Shown: in pieces, positions 1 through 8,950 of the stretch
Layout of the letters: every line of letters begins with the position of its first letter
Position numbering within the stretch: position 1 is the stretch's first letter
DNA from: Bordetella petrii
Lineage (GTDB): Bacteria; Pseudomonadota; Gammaproteobacteria; Burkholderiales; Burkholderiaceae_B
DNA: 64,000 nt
Direction: 5' to 3'
NCBI RefSeq assembly: GCF_000067205.1
Contig: NC_010170.1
Location: 4,154,001 to 4,218,000 of the forward strand
The notes under the pieces: generated by a model
Database searches by the model: none
What the model was told of the DNA's origin: nothing
What the model saw: the letters and a program-made list of their open reading frames with translations, nothing else
Program-made: the position numbers and the translations under genes

Positions 1-88
1 AGCCATGGGCCAGACGGTTCAGGTAATGCGGCAACCTCGCGATGCCGTGCGAATCGACGCCCCAAAGACTGGTCTGCACCAGGCTGTC
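1..88 (-). pseudogene. Ldh_2-family dehydrogenase, downstream fragment
   Basis: This is the part of an NAD(P)-dependent malate/lactate dehydrogenase-type (Ldh_2) gene that lies beyond the insertion sequence, and it runs off the window. Read on the minus strand it encodes SLVQTSLWGVDSHGIARLPH and a few more residues. The SHG motif after a helical N-terminus is typical of Ldh_2 enzymes such as AllD and YiaK. It joins in frame to the N-terminal fragment at 1371-1484 once the IS and one copy of the GTC target duplication (86-88) are removed. The family includes 2,3-diketogulonate reductase, which would suit the sugar-acid operon, but the substrate cannot be read from so little sequence. Confidence 0.75.
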
Positions 89-129
89 TGACGTTGCCCG
101 CGAATTTCGGATCCCTTAACTGAGCGAGA

Positions 130-1020
130 TTATGCCACCCGTTGGTTCTGGGCGGCGTACCAGTCCCGCTCGAATTGCATCGGGCTGACGTAGCCCAACG
201 TCGAGTGCAAGCGCGAATGATTGTAGAAGCTCAACCAGTCGATTACCTCGTCCATCGCTTCGCGACGCGTTGCAAAGCGCTGGCCGAGGATGCGTGCACG
301 CTTGAGCGATCCCCACAGGCTCTCGGTCGGTGCGTTGTCCCAGCAATTGCCTCGACGGCTCATCGAACTGCGCATGCCGTAGCCCTTGAGCAGGTCCTGG
401 AAGTCATGACTGCAATACTGGCTGCCACGGTCACTGTGGAGGATCAGGCCCGCTTGCGGACGGCGGCGAAACCACGCCATACGCAGCGCATCAGACACCA
501 GCTCCGTGCGCATGTGCGGCTGCATCGACCAGCCCACCACCTGACGGCTGAACAGGTCGAGAATGACGGTCAGAAACAGCCAACCCTCGTCCGTCCAGAT
601 GTACGTGATGTCCGTAGTCCAGACCTGGTCGGGACGCGCGGGAGAGAAGTCTCGTTGCAGCAGGTCCGGTGCGACCGGCAGGCTGTGTTTGCTGTCGGTC
701 GTGACCTTGAACCGGCGTTTGGTCTTCGCCTTGATGCCGTGCAGCTTCATGAGCCGCTGGACACGATCCTTGCTGACGCGAATGCCCTGGACCAGCAGTT
801 GCTTCCACACGCGCGGCCAGCCGTACTCGCCTTTGGATTCAGCGTGCACGGCCTTGATGTGCACCAGCAGAGCGTCGTTGCTGATGCGTCGGCGCGGTCG
901 GTCAGTATCGACATCCCGCACCTTGCGCGCGTGGTAACCGCTGGGGCTGACACCCAGCACCTGGCAGCTCAGGGACACCGGCCATTGTCGGCTGTGAAGC
1001 TCGATCCAGGCGTACTTCAT
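130..1020 (-). CDS. IS3-family transposase OrfB (DDE integrase domain)
   Basis: This 296-residue catalytic subunit of the left element has an N-terminal HTH_21-type region followed by an rve integrase core. The acidic triad is visible as D in TTDITYIWTDEG, D in HSDRGSQYCS, and E in PTESLWGSLKRA near residue 240. The ATG overlaps the orfA stop as ATGA, so OrfB could be made by coupling or by a frameshift fusion. The protein is intact and identical to the right-hand copy, which suggests recent spread. Confidence 0.93.
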   Translation of the reverse strand: MKYAWIELHSRQWPVSLSCQVLGVSPSGYHARKVRDVDTDRPRRRISNDALLVHIKAVHAESKGEYGWPRVWKQLLVQGIRVSKDRVQRLMKLHGIKAKTKRRFKVTTDSKHSLPVAPDLLQRDFSPARPDQVWTTDITYIWTDEGWLFLTVILDLFSRQVVGWSMQPHMRTELVSDALRMAWFRRRPQAGLILHSDRGSQYCSHDFQDLLKGYGMRSSMSRRGNCWDNAPTESLWGSLKRARILGQRFATRREAMDEVIDWLSFYNHSRLHSTLGYVSPMQFERDWYAAQNQRVA

Positions 1021-1304
1021 GCCGACACCTTCGCAAAGTACGCCGTGGCTTTTCCCAATATGTCGCGCTCCATCTTCACGCGTGCCAACTCCGCGCGCAG
1101 CCGGGCAATCTCCATCTGTTCTGGAGAAACCTGTTTGCCTGCGCCGTTCAGCTTCCCAGCGGCATCGGCCTTCACCCAGTTGTGCAGCGTCTTCGGGCTG
1201 ATGCCCAGTATCTTCGCCACCGCCGCCATGCTCTGGCCGCCGCGGACCATGCGCACGGCTTCCAGCATGAATTCCTGCGTATATCGAGCTCTCGGATTAC
1301 CCAT
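1017..1304 (-). CDS. IS3-family OrfA (helix-turn-helix protein)
   Basis: OrfA has 95 residues. An N-terminal helix-turn-helix (RYTQEFMLEAVRMV to ILGISPKTLHNWVK) should bind the element's inverted repeats. A leucine-rich coiled segment follows (MEIARLRAELARVKMERDIL), which in IS3 elements mediates multimerisation with OrfAB. It ends KVSA and its TGA overlaps the orfB ATG. Confidence 0.92.
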   Translation of the reverse strand: MGNPRARYTQEFMLEAVRMVRGGQSMAAVAKILGISPKTLHNWVKADAAGKLNGAGKQVSPEQMEIARLRAELARVKMERDILGKATAYFAKVSA

Positions 1305-1370
1305 CTTTCCTCCCTCCTTGCGTGAGTTTTACACACTCAGCAAGGGATCCATTTTTTGCGGGCAAGCTCA

Positions 1371-1484
1371 GTCTGCCAGGCAGGCGGCATCGTCGTCGGG
1401 CACGTCCATGGCGGCCAGGCAGCGCCGGGCCCAATCGCGCAGGGCCGGCGCGGAACAATGGCGCAATGCGGCGGAATCGCTCAC
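1371..1484 (-). pseudogene. Ldh_2-family dehydrogenase, N-terminal fragment
   Basis: The likely start is GTG at 1484, overlapping the TGA of the preceding reductase gene as GTGA, so the gene was translationally coupled as the last visible member of the operon. The fragment encodes about 38 residues (VSDSAALRHCSAPALRDWAR onward) and ends at the IS. Joined to 1-85 it continues without a frameshift into the SHG-containing region. The insertion after codon 38 should abolish the enzyme. Confidence 0.75.
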
Positions 1485-2983
1485 GTGGCCTCCCGCGCGG
1501 CGGCGCGCACGCCGTGCCGCCGCAACCGGGCGGCATGGCGCGCCACGGCATCAATGAATGCTTCATGCCCGGCCAGGTCGCCGAACACCGGCCGATAGCC
1601 GACCAGCGCGCGGGCGCGCCGCGCATCGGCGTCCTCGCCCTGTCCCGCGCCCGCCAGCAGCGCCTGCAGTTCGCCGGCCAGCGGGTCCTGGATGGAATAG
1701 GCCATGCCCCGTTCATCCTGGCCGCGCAGATAGTGCAGCCAGGCGGCTACCGCCAGGGCCAGCCGGCTGTAGCCGGCGCCGGCGCGCAGGCGGTCGCGCA
1801 CAGTGCCCAGCAGGCGTTGCGGCAGTTTCTGCGAACCGTCCATGGCGATCTGCTGCGTGCGATGAGGCAGCGCCGGGTTGGCGAAGCGCGCCAGCAGGCG
1901 CGCGCGCAGGGCGGCCAGGTCCACACCCGGCACGGCCGGCAGCGTGGGCGCGATTTCCGCGCCGATCAGCGCATCCAGGTAACCGCGCAAGTCCGGGTCG
2001 GCCATGGCCTGGCTGACCGTGTCCAGCCCCGCGCAGGCGCCCAGGTAGGCCAGCGCCGAATGCGGGCCGTTCACCATGCGCAGCTTCAGGCGTTCGAACG
2101 GCGCGGCGTCGGCCACGAAGCGGGCGCCGCCGGGCTGGTCCCAGGCGGGCCGGCCGGCGGCGAAGCGGTCTTCCATCACCCATTCCAGGAAAGGCTCGCC
2201 CACCACGGGCCAGGCATCGTCCATGCCCATCCGCGCGGCGATGCGCCGGCGATCGGCGTCGTCGGTGCGCGGCACGATGCGGTCGACCATGGAGTTGGGG
2301 AAAGTGCAATGCGCGGCGATCCAGCCGCCCAGAACAGGGTCGCAGGCCTGGGCGAACTCCAGCACCAGGCCGCGCAGCGTATCGCCGTTGGATGGCAGGT
2401 TGTCGCACGACAGCAGCGTGACGGGCCCCAGCCCCGCGGCCAGGCGTCGGGCCAGGCCATGCACCAGCATGCCGATGGCGCTGCGCGGCGCGTCGGCATG
2501 CGCCAGGTCGTGCGCGATGTCCGGGTCGTCGCGGCGCAGGCGTCCGCTGGCGGGCTCGTGACAATAGCCTTTTTCGGTAATGGTCAGGCTGACGATGCGC
2601 GTATCGGGATGGGCGATCTGCGCCAGCACGGCGCCGGGATCTTCGGCCGCCACCAGCACGCCCAGCACGGCCCCCACCACCGCGAGCGACTCGCGGGGCG
2701 CGCCCGTTGCATCGGCATCACGCAGCGACAGCGTGTACAGGCCGTCTTGCGGAGCCAGCGCGTCGCGCGTGGCGGGGCTGCGCAGCGACACGCCGACGAT
2801 GCCCCAGCGCAGATCGCCGCTGGCCGCCAGCGCCAGGTCGGTGACCGGCGCCTGGTGGGCACGGTGAAAGGCGCCGATGCCCAAGTGCACGATGCCAGCG
2901 CGCAGGCGCGAACGGTCGTATCCGGGGCGCGCGATGCCGGACGGAAGCGACGCCAGCGCGGCGGCATTCAGGCGCGCGGCCAT
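1481..2983 (-). CDS. uxuB: Mannitol dehydrogenase-family protein, likely fructuronate reductase
   Basis: This 500-residue polyol/hexuronate dehydrogenase has an N-terminal Rossmann domain (GIVHLGIGAFHRAHQA near residue 30) and a C-terminal mannitol-dehydrogenase domain. Family motifs are present: TEKGY, CDNLPSNGDTLR, FPNSMVDRIVPRT and KLRMVNGPHSALAYLG, the last with the catalytic Lys and the Asn/His pair. Enzymes of this family reduce fructuronate to mannonate, or tagaturonate to altronate. With ManD 4 bp upstream on the transcript, D-fructuronate to D-mannonate is the best guess, though mannitol or another polyol cannot be excluded. It overlaps the disrupted Ldh_2 gene. Confidence 0.85.
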   Translation of the reverse strand: MAARLNAAALASLPSGIARPGYDRSRLRAGIVHLGIGAFHRAHQAPVTDLALAASGDLRWGIVGVSLRSPATRDALAPQDGLYTLSLRDADATGAPRESLAVVGAVLGVLVAAEDPGAVLAQIAHPDTRIVSLTITEKGYCHEPASGRLRRDDPDIAHDLAHADAPRSAIGMLVHGLARRLAAGLGPVTLLSCDNLPSNGDTLRGLVLEFAQACDPVLGGWIAAHCTFPNSMVDRIVPRTDDADRRRIAARMGMDDAWPVVGEPFLEWVMEDRFAAGRPAWDQPGGARFVADAAPFERLKLRMVNGPHSALAYLGACAGLDTVSQAMADPDLRGYLDALIGAEIAPTLPAVPGVDLAALRARLLARFANPALPHRTQQIAMDGSQKLPQRLLGTVRDRLRAGAGYSRLALAVAAWLHYLRGQDERGMAYSIQDPLAGELQALLAGAGQGEDADARRARALVGYRPVFGDLAGHEAFIDAVARHAARLRRHGVRAAAREAT

Positions 2984-2987
2984 CGCA

Positions 2988-4199
2988 TTACCAGTTCCAC
3001 AGGGTGCCGTCGTGCGCCTGCCGATTCACCGGCAGGTAGGCACGCTGGTACGGATAGCGGGCAGCCAGCGTCTCGTCGATATCCACGCCGTGGCCAGGCG
3101 CGTCGCCCGGATGCAGCATGCCGTCGGCGAAGGTATAGGCGTGCGGGAACACGGCATCGGTTTCTTCGGTGTGGCGCATGTATTCCTGGATGCCGAAGTT
3201 GGGCACCCACAGGTCGAAATGCAGCGCCGCCCCCATGCAGACGGGCGACAGATCGGTAGCGCCATGGCTGCCGGTACGCACCTGGTACAGCGCGGCCAGG
3301 TCGGCGATGCGGCGCAGATGCGTGATGCCGCCGGCATGGACGACCGTGGTACGGATGTAGTCGATAAGCTGGTTCTGGATGAGATCCTTGCAGTCCCATA
3401 CAGTATTGAAAATCTCGCCCACCGCCAGCGGCGTAACCGTGTGCTGGCGGATCAGGCGGAAGGCGTCCTGGTTTTCGGCGGGCGTGGCGTCCTCCATCCA
3501 GAACAGGCGGTAGGGCTCCAGCGACTTGCCCAGGCGCGCGGCCTCGATGGGGGTCAGGCGATGGTGCACATCGTGCAGCAGATGCGTCTCCCAGCCCACC
3601 GCATCGCGCACGCGCTGGAACAGCCGGGGAGCGTGGTCCAGGTATTTCTCGGTGGACCAGTCGTGCTCGGACGGCAGGTCGGCATCGGCCGGTTCGTAAA
3701 ACATGCGGCCGCGGCCCACGCCATATACCGCGTTCAGGCCCGGCACGCCACTTTGCGCGCGAATGGCGCGGTAGCCCATGTCGCGGTAGCGCAGCACTTC
3801 GTCGACGGTTTCGTCGATATCGCGCCCGTTGGCGTGCCCGTACACCATGACGCCGGTGCGGCTGCGTCCGCCCAGCAACTGGTACAGCGGCATGCCCGCC
3901 GCCTTGGCCTTGATGTCCCACAGCGCGGTGTCCACCGCGGCGATGGCGGACATGGTGACCGGCCCGCGCCGCCAATAGGCGCCCCGGTACAGGAATTGCC
4001 AGATGTCTTCGATCTGGTGGGCATCGCGTCCGATCAGGCATGGCACCACATGGTCGGCCAGATAGCTGGCCACGGCCAGCTCGCGGCCGTTGAGTGTGGC
4101 GTCGCCAATGCCCGTCAGCCCTTCGTCGGTCTCGATTTTCAGGGTGACGAAGTTGCGGCCCGGGCTGCAGACAATGACGCGTGCGTTGCTTATCTTCAT
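2988..4199 (-). CDS. manD: D-mannonate dehydratase (enolase superfamily)
   Basis: The protein has 403 residues, the usual ManD length. It dehydrates D-mannonate to 2-keto-3-deoxy-D-gluconate in the cytosol. The catalytic set known from the characterised Novosphingobium enzyme falls at the same numbers here: Arg147 and Tyr159 (base pair), metal ligands Asp210 (LLHDVHH), Glu236 (WMEDATP) and Glu262 (VGEIFN), and His212. I chose the ATG at 4199 (MKISNARVIV) because it gives the standard N-terminus; the frame stays open upstream but lies over the 3' end of the altronate dehydratase gene. The full residue set favours true mannonate dehydratase over a low-activity gluconate-type homologue. Confidence 0.93.
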   Translation of the reverse strand: MKISNARVIVCSPGRNFVTLKIETDEGLTGIGDATLNGRELAVASYLADHVVPCLIGRDAHQIEDIWQFLYRGAYWRRGPVTMSAIAAVDTALWDIKAKAAGMPLYQLLGGRSRTGVMVYGHANGRDIDETVDEVLRYRDMGYRAIRAQSGVPGLNAVYGVGRGRMFYEPADADLPSEHDWSTEKYLDHAPRLFQRVRDAVGWETHLLHDVHHRLTPIEAARLGKSLEPYRLFWMEDATPAENQDAFRLIRQHTVTPLAVGEIFNTVWDCKDLIQNQLIDYIRTTVVHAGGITHLRRIADLAALYQVRTGSHGATDLSPVCMGAALHFDLWVPNFGIQEYMRHTEETDAVFPHAYTFADGMLHPGDAPGHGVDIDETLAARYPYQRAYLPVNRQAHDGTLWNW

Positions 4200-4261
4200 G
4201 AAGAACCTGTATGAGTGAAGGCCGCGGCCCCGCGCCGCGCGCCGGTGGTGCGCGGCATGCG

Positions 4262-5800
4262 CTACATCACGGCCCCCAGCTGCCAGGGCACGAACTCGTT
4301 CTGCCCATAGCCGTGGATTTCGCTCTTGCTGCGGCGGCCCGAGGCGGTATCGAGCATCAGGCGGAAAATGCGTTCGCCCATGGTCTGCACGTCGCTGCGG
4401 CCATCGACGACTTCGCCGCAATTGATGTCGATGTCGTCGGCCTGGCGCAGCCACAGTTCGGTATTGGTGGCCAGCTTCAGCGACGGCGACGGCGCGCAGC
4501 CGTAGGCCGAGCCGCGCCCGGTAGTGAAGCAGATCAGGTTGGCGCCGCCGGCCACCTGCCCGGTGGCCGACACCGGGTCGTAGCCCGGCGTATCCATGAA
4601 CACCAGGCCGCGCGCGCGCACCGGCTCGGCGTATTCGAGCACGTCGACCAGATTGGTAGTGCCGCTCTTGGCGATGGCGCCCAGCGACTTTTCCAGAATG
4701 GTGGTCAGGCCGCCGGCCTTGTTGCCGGCCGAAGGGTTGTTGTCCATTTCGGCATCGTTGCGCGCGCAGTAGTCTTCCCACCACCGCAGCCGTGCCAGCA
4801 GCTTGTCGGCGACGGCGGGCGAGACGGCGCGGCGCGTCAGCAGATGCTCGCCGCCGTAAATTTCCGGGGTTTCGGACAAGATCGCCGCGCCACCGTGCCG
4901 CACCAGCAGGTCTACCGCGGCGCCCAGCGCGGGATTGGCGCTGATGCCCGAATAGCCGTCCGATCCGCCGCACTGCAGGCCCACCGTCAGGTGGCTGGCC
5001 GGCACCGGTTGGCGCTGTACGCGGTTGGCGTCGGCCAGCATCTGCTCAACCAGTTCGATGCCGCGCGCCACGGCGTGGCGCGTGCCGCCGGTGCCCTGGA
5101 TGCTGAACGTTTGCAGCTGCCCACTTTCCTGCAGGCCTTCCTGTTCCATCAGGCCGCTGATCTGGTTGGTTTCACAACCCAGCCCCACCACCATCAGGGC
5201 GCCGAAATTCACATGGCGCGCGTATCCGCCCAGCGTGCGGCGCAGCACCCGCAGGGGTTCGCCGTCGCTGCCCGTGGCGCAGCCCAGGCCGTGCGTCAGG
5301 GCCACCACGCCGTCGACATGGGGATACGCCGCCAGCGCCTCGGGCCGGATATCGCGGCGGAAGTGGTCGGCGATGGCGCGCGCCACCGTCGCCGAACAGT
5401 TCACCGAAGTCAACACGCCGATGTAGTTGCGCGTGGCCACGCGGCCGTCGGGCCGCACGATGCCGTCGAAGGTGGCCGGCCGGTCGACATAGTCGGTGGC
5501 GTGCGCGTCGTGCCCCACGGCGTAGTCGCGCTCGAAATCGGAAAACGCCAGGTTGTGGGTATGCACGTGCTGGCCCGGGACGATGTCTTGCCGCGCCACG
5601 CCGATTACCTGGTTGTAGCGGCGCACCGGCTGGCCCGCGGCGATGGCGCGCACCGCCACTTTATGGCCGGGCGGCACCAACCCCGCCACGGTGACGCCTT
5701 CGCCCGGCAGCGGCGTGCCGCCCACCAGCTGGCGGCGGGCGATCACGACATTGTCGGCGGGATGAATGCGGATGACGGGGGTGTCGTTGGCGGAATCCAT
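4262..5800 (-). CDS. uxaA: Altronate dehydratase-family protein (UxaA)
   Basis: This 512-residue protein has an N-terminal SAF-like domain (residues 1 to about 85) fused to the UxaA/GarD C-terminal domain. Recognisable segments are SVNCSATVARAIADHF, GLGCETNQ, QCGGSDGYSGISANPALG, NPSAGNKAGGL and NCGEVVDG. UxaA removes water from D-altronate to give 2-keto-3-deoxygluconate; GarD acts on galactarate. The neighbouring mannonate enzymes favour altronate. Having both UxaA and ManD lets galacturonate- and glucuronate-derived branches meet at the same product. Confidence 0.87.
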   Translation of the reverse strand: MDSANDTPVIRIHPADNVVIARRQLVGGTPLPGEGVTVAGLVPPGHKVAVRAIAAGQPVRRYNQVIGVARQDIVPGQHVHTHNLAFSDFERDYAVGHDAHATDYVDRPATFDGIVRPDGRVATRNYIGVLTSVNCSATVARAIADHFRRDIRPEALAAYPHVDGVVALTHGLGCATGSDGEPLRVLRRTLGGYARHVNFGALMVVGLGCETNQISGLMEQEGLQESGQLQTFSIQGTGGTRHAVARGIELVEQMLADANRVQRQPVPASHLTVGLQCGGSDGYSGISANPALGAAVDLLVRHGGAAILSETPEIYGGEHLLTRRAVSPAVADKLLARLRWWEDYCARNDAEMDNNPSAGNKAGGLTTILEKSLGAIAKSGTTNLVDVLEYAEPVRARGLVFMDTPGYDPVSATGQVAGGANLICFTTGRGSAYGCAPSPSLKLATNTELWLRQADDIDINCGEVVDGRSDVQTMGERIFRLMLDTASGRRSKSEIHGYGQNEFVPWQLGAVM

Positions 5801-5816
5801 GGCCGGGCTCCGGAAT

Positions 5817-6683
5817 CTAGCCGTCGATCAGCGCCGGGTCCCAGGCGTGCACGCGCTGCTGCTGCTCGCCCAGGCCGGCAATGCCCAGGCGCATGGTGTC
5901 GCCCGGCTTCAGGTAAATGGCGGCCGGCTTCTGGCCCATGCCCACGCCGGGCGGCGTGCCGGTGCTGATCAGGTCGCCAGGGTTCAGCGTCATGAAGCGG
6001 CTGACGTAGCTGACCAGTTCGGCCACGCCGAACACCATGGTGCGGGTGTTGCCGTGCTGCATGCGCTTGCCATTGACTTCCAGCCACAGGTCGAGCGCCT
6101 GGGGGTCGGCGACCTCGTCGGCGGTGACCAGCCACGGCCCCACCGGGCCGAAGGTGTCGCAGCCCTTGCCCTTGTCCCAGGTGCCGCCGCGTTCGAGCTG
6201 GTATTCGCGCTCGGACAGGTCGTTGACGACGCAGTAGCCGGCCACGTGCGCCAGCGCGTCGGCTTCGGATACATAGCGGGCACGCTTGCCGATGACCACG
6301 CCCAGCTCCACTTCCCAGTCGCTCTTGACCGAATCGCGCGGCAGCACCACCGGATCGTTGCAGCCGATGAGCGCGCTGATGGCCTTGGTGAAGATGACGG
6401 GCTCTTGCGGCACGGGCAGGCCGGATTCGGCCGCGTGGTCGGCATAGTTCAGCCCGATGCAGATGAACTTGCCCATGCCGGCCCAGGGCGGCGCCAGGCG
6501 GCCGGGCTGGTCGACCACGGGCAGGCTGGCCGGGTCCACCGCGCGCAGGCGCGCCAGAGCGGGCTCGGCCAGCGTGTCGGCGGTAATGTCGGCGAGAACG
6601 CCGGACAGATCGCGCACGCGCCCTTCGGCATCGAGCAGGGCGGGTTTTTCGGCGCCTTTGGCGCCATGGCGCAGCAGTTTCAT
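5817..6683 (-). CDS. Fumarylacetoacetate hydrolase-family protein, possible diketo-deoxy sugar acid hydrolase
   Basis: This 288-residue FAH-fold protein has the core motifs FICIGLNYADHA, WEVELGVVIGK, NDLSEREYQLERGGTWDKGK, TFGPVGPWLVT and GDLISTGTPPGVGMG. The acidic metal-binding residues of the family sit in WEVELG. In the known L-fucose and L-rhamnose pathways, relatives hydrolyse 2,4-diketo-3-deoxy acids to pyruvate and a hydroxy acid, after oxidation by an SDR like the next gene. That role is proposed here from context; ureidoglycolate lyase-like activity is the alternative. Confidence 0.82.
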   Translation of the reverse strand: MKLLRHGAKGAEKPALLDAEGRVRDLSGVLADITADTLAEPALARLRAVDPASLPVVDQPGRLAPPWAGMGKFICIGLNYADHAAESGLPVPQEPVIFTKAISALIGCNDPVVLPRDSVKSDWEVELGVVIGKRARYVSEADALAHVAGYCVVNDLSEREYQLERGGTWDKGKGCDTFGPVGPWLVTADEVADPQALDLWLEVNGKRMQHGNTRTMVFGVAELVSYVSRFMTLNPGDLISTGTPPGVGMGQKPAAIYLKPGDTMRLGIAGLGEQQQRVHAWDPALIDG

Positions 6684-6726
6684 GGGATACGGTGTCCTTG
6701 TCAGGTGAATGAAATTCGGTGGCGGC

Positions 6727-7473
6727 TCAGTTGGACCAGCCGCCGTCGATGATCTGGGCCGTGCCGGTGGTGAAGGCCGATTCGTCGCTGGCCAGGTACA
6801 GCGCCAGCGCGGCGATTTCCTCAGCGCGGCCGATGCGCCCCATGGGTTGGCGCGCGACGAAGGCCGCCTCGACCGCCTGTTCGGTCTGGCCGCTGGCGCG
6901 CGCCTGCTCGGCGATGCGCTGGCGCAGCGACGGAGATTCGACCGTGCCCGGGCAGATCGCGTTGCAGCGGATGCCCCGCCCCACGAAATCGGCCGCCACT
7001 GATTTGGTCAGCCCGATGACCGCGGCCTTGGTGGTGCCGTACACGAAGCGGTTGGGCACGCCCTTCACGCTGGACGCCGCCGAGGCCATGTTGATGATGG
7101 AACCACCGCCGCGCGCGAGCATGCCGGGCAGGAAGGCGCGGATCAGCCGGTACATGGCGCGCACGTTCAGGTCGAAAGAGAAATCCCAGGCCGCGTCGTC
7201 ACAATCGAGGATGGTGCCCGCGTGCACGAAGCCGGCGCCATTGAATAAGATGTCTACCGGCCCGGCGACCTCGACGGCGCGCGCCACGGCCGCGGCGTCG
7301 GTGACATCGAGCGTGACCGGTTTGCACTCCCCCAGCCCGCCCAGGGCCTGGGGGTTCAGGTCGGCGGCCAGCACGGTAGCCCCCTCGCGGGCGAAGGCCA
7401 GCGCGGTGGCGCGTCCTATGCCCTGGCCAGCGGCGGTGACGAACGCGGTTTTTCCTTCCAATCTGCCCGGCAT
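6727..7473 (-). CDS. Short-chain dehydrogenase, possible 2-keto-3-deoxy sugar acid dehydrogenase
   Basis: This 248-residue classical SDR has a TAAGQGIG cofactor loop at residues 13-20 (TGxxxGxG type), NGAG near residue 83, a catalytic Ser in MASAAS, and YGTTK as the YxxxK pair. It ends in the typical IIDGGW segment. Close in style to 2-keto-3-deoxy-L-fuconate dehydrogenase, it may oxidise the keto-deoxy acid made by ManD and UxaA before FAH cleavage. The ATG at 7473 was chosen because it starts the family motif LEGKTAFVT at the usual distance. Confidence 0.85.
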   Translation of the reverse strand: MPGRLEGKTAFVTAAGQGIGRATALAFAREGATVLAADLNPQALGGLGECKPVTLDVTDAAAVARAVEVAGPVDILFNGAGFVHAGTILDCDDAAWDFSFDLNVRAMYRLIRAFLPGMLARGGGSIINMASAASSVKGVPNRFVYGTTKAAVIGLTKSVAADFVGRGIRCNAICPGTVESPSLRQRIAEQARASGQTEQAVEAAFVARQPMGRIGRAEEIAALALYLASDESAFTTGTAQIIDGGWSN

Positions 7474-7529
7474 GCTTGGTTCTCCTGGGTCTGCCGCGCC
7501 GGCAGCGAAGCCGGCGCCTGCCGTGATGT

Positions 7530-8933
7530 TCAGTTCCCGCCGATCATGTCCGGCAGCCACATGCTCACGCTGGGGAAGTACGTGATGATGATCAGCGCCA
7601 GGAACAGCGGCACCAGCCAAGGCAGGATCGCCATCGTGGTCCGCTCGACCGACAGCTTCGACACCCGCGCCAGCACGAACAGCACCATGCCCAGTGGCGG
7701 ATGCAGCAGGCCTATCATCAGGTTCAGGGTCATGACCAGGCCGAAGTGGATCGGGTCGATGCCCAGCTTCAGCACCAGCGGCAACAGGATGGGCACCAGG
7801 ATGGTGATGGCGGCGATGGTGTCGATGAAGCAACCCACCACCAGGATCAGCAGGTTCGCCAGCAGCAGGAACACCCACTTATTGTGCGTAACGGCCAGGA
7901 TGGCGTCGGTAAGCGTCTGCGCCGCCTGGGTGGTGGTAAGCAACCACGCGAACACCGAAGCCGCCGTCACGATGAACAGCACCGACGCGGTGGTCTCGAT
8001 GGTGTCGAAGGTGGCCTTGGCCAGCGTGCGCAGCGTCATCGAGCGGTACCGCACCAGGCCCAGGAACAGCGCCCAGATCACCGCCGCCACGGCGGCCTCG
8101 GTGGGCGTGAACCAGCCCATGGTCATGCCACCAATGAGAATCACCGGCGCCATCAAGGCCATGACCGCCGAAAAATCGAAGTACCAGTCGGCGGCCAGCA
8201 ACGCGGAAAACGCTATCAGCGTAGCAATGTTGGCCGATACGCCGAAGGTGGTCATGAGCCAGATGCTGAACGGAAACGCCAGCACCACCAGCACCTCGAC
8301 CGTGGCGCCGCCCAGCCGCTTCCAGTCGAACGGCACGTCGCCGCCCCAGTTGTTCTTGCGGGCGAAGTAAGCCACGGTGAACATCATCAGCAGCGTCAGC
8401 ACGATGCCCGGCACCACGCCCGCCAGGAACAGCGAGCCGATGGACACGTTGGCCATCATGCCGTAGATGACGAACGGCAGCGAAGGCGGCAGGATGGGCC
8501 CCAGCGTGGCCGACGCCGCGGTAACACCCACCGCGAACTCGGTCTGGTAGCCGTGGTCTTTCATGGCCTTGATCTCGATGGTGCCCAGGCCCGCCGCGTC
8601 GGCGATGGCCGTGCCCGACATGCCTGCGAACACCACCGACCCGATGATGTTCACCTGCCCCAGGCCGCCGCGCATCCAGCCCACCAGGGCCACCGCGAAG
8701 TTGTAGATGCGGCCGGTAATGCCGGCGATGTTCATCAGGTTGCCGGCCAGGATGAAAAACGGCACGGCCAGCAGCGGAAACGACTCGACGCCGGCGATCA
8801 TGCGCTGCGCCACGACCACGTCGGGCACGCTGCCCGACCACAGCAAGAAAAAGAGCGAGGCGCCAGCCATGGACACTGCCACCGGCACGCCGACGATCAT
8901 CAACAACAGGAAGGTTCCGATCAGAATTCCCAT
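7530..8933 (-). CDS. dctM: TRAP transporter large permease (DctM)
   Basis: This 467-residue inner-membrane protein has 12 or so hydrophobic segments and the DctM signatures GMSGTAIADAAGLGTIEIKAM and GPILPPSLPFVIYG. It forms the sodium- or proton-driven translocation channel of a tripartite ATP-independent transporter with DctQ and DctP. The start at 8933 gives MGILIGTFLLLMIVGVPVAVS, the normal first membrane helix. It sits 17 bp from dctQ in the hexuronate operon, so a uronate or sugar acid is the likely cargo. Confidence 0.94.
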   Translation of the reverse strand: MGILIGTFLLLMIVGVPVAVSMAGASLFFLLWSGSVPDVVVAQRMIAGVESFPLLAVPFFILAGNLMNIAGITGRIYNFAVALVGWMRGGLGQVNIIGSVVFAGMSGTAIADAAGLGTIEIKAMKDHGYQTEFAVGVTAASATLGPILPPSLPFVIYGMMANVSIGSLFLAGVVPGIVLTLLMMFTVAYFARKNNWGGDVPFDWKRLGGATVEVLVVLAFPFSIWLMTTFGVSANIATLIAFSALLAADWYFDFSAVMALMAPVILIGGMTMGWFTPTEAAVAAVIWALFLGLVRYRSMTLRTLAKATFDTIETTASVLFIVTAASVFAWLLTTTQAAQTLTDAILAVTHNKWVFLLLANLLILVVGCFIDTIAAITILVPILLPLVLKLGIDPIHFGLVMTLNLMIGLLHPPLGMVLFVLARVSKLSVERTTMAILPWLVPLFLALIIITYFPSVSMWLPDMIGGN

Positions 8934-8950
8934 GTGGGCTCCTTGCGCCG

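Larger units (their letters stand above)
89..1370 (-). mobile_element. IS3-family insertion sequence, left copy (1282 bp)
   Basis: The ends are imperfect inverted repeats starting TGA, with shared blocks TTGCCCGC and GGATCCCTT. A 3-bp target duplication, GTC, lies at 86-88 and 1371-1373. The element carries orfA and orfB on the minus strand. It has the same length and the same protein sequences as the copy at 61333-62614, which is in the opposite orientation. It interrupts an Ldh_2-type dehydrogenase gene. Confidence 0.93.

Noticed and set aside
1322..3259. Long plus-strand open frames opposite the sugar-acid genes
   Set aside because: They are mirror frames of high-GC genes, rich in Arg, Ala and Gly, with no domain match; the minus-strand frames carry the conserved motifs.
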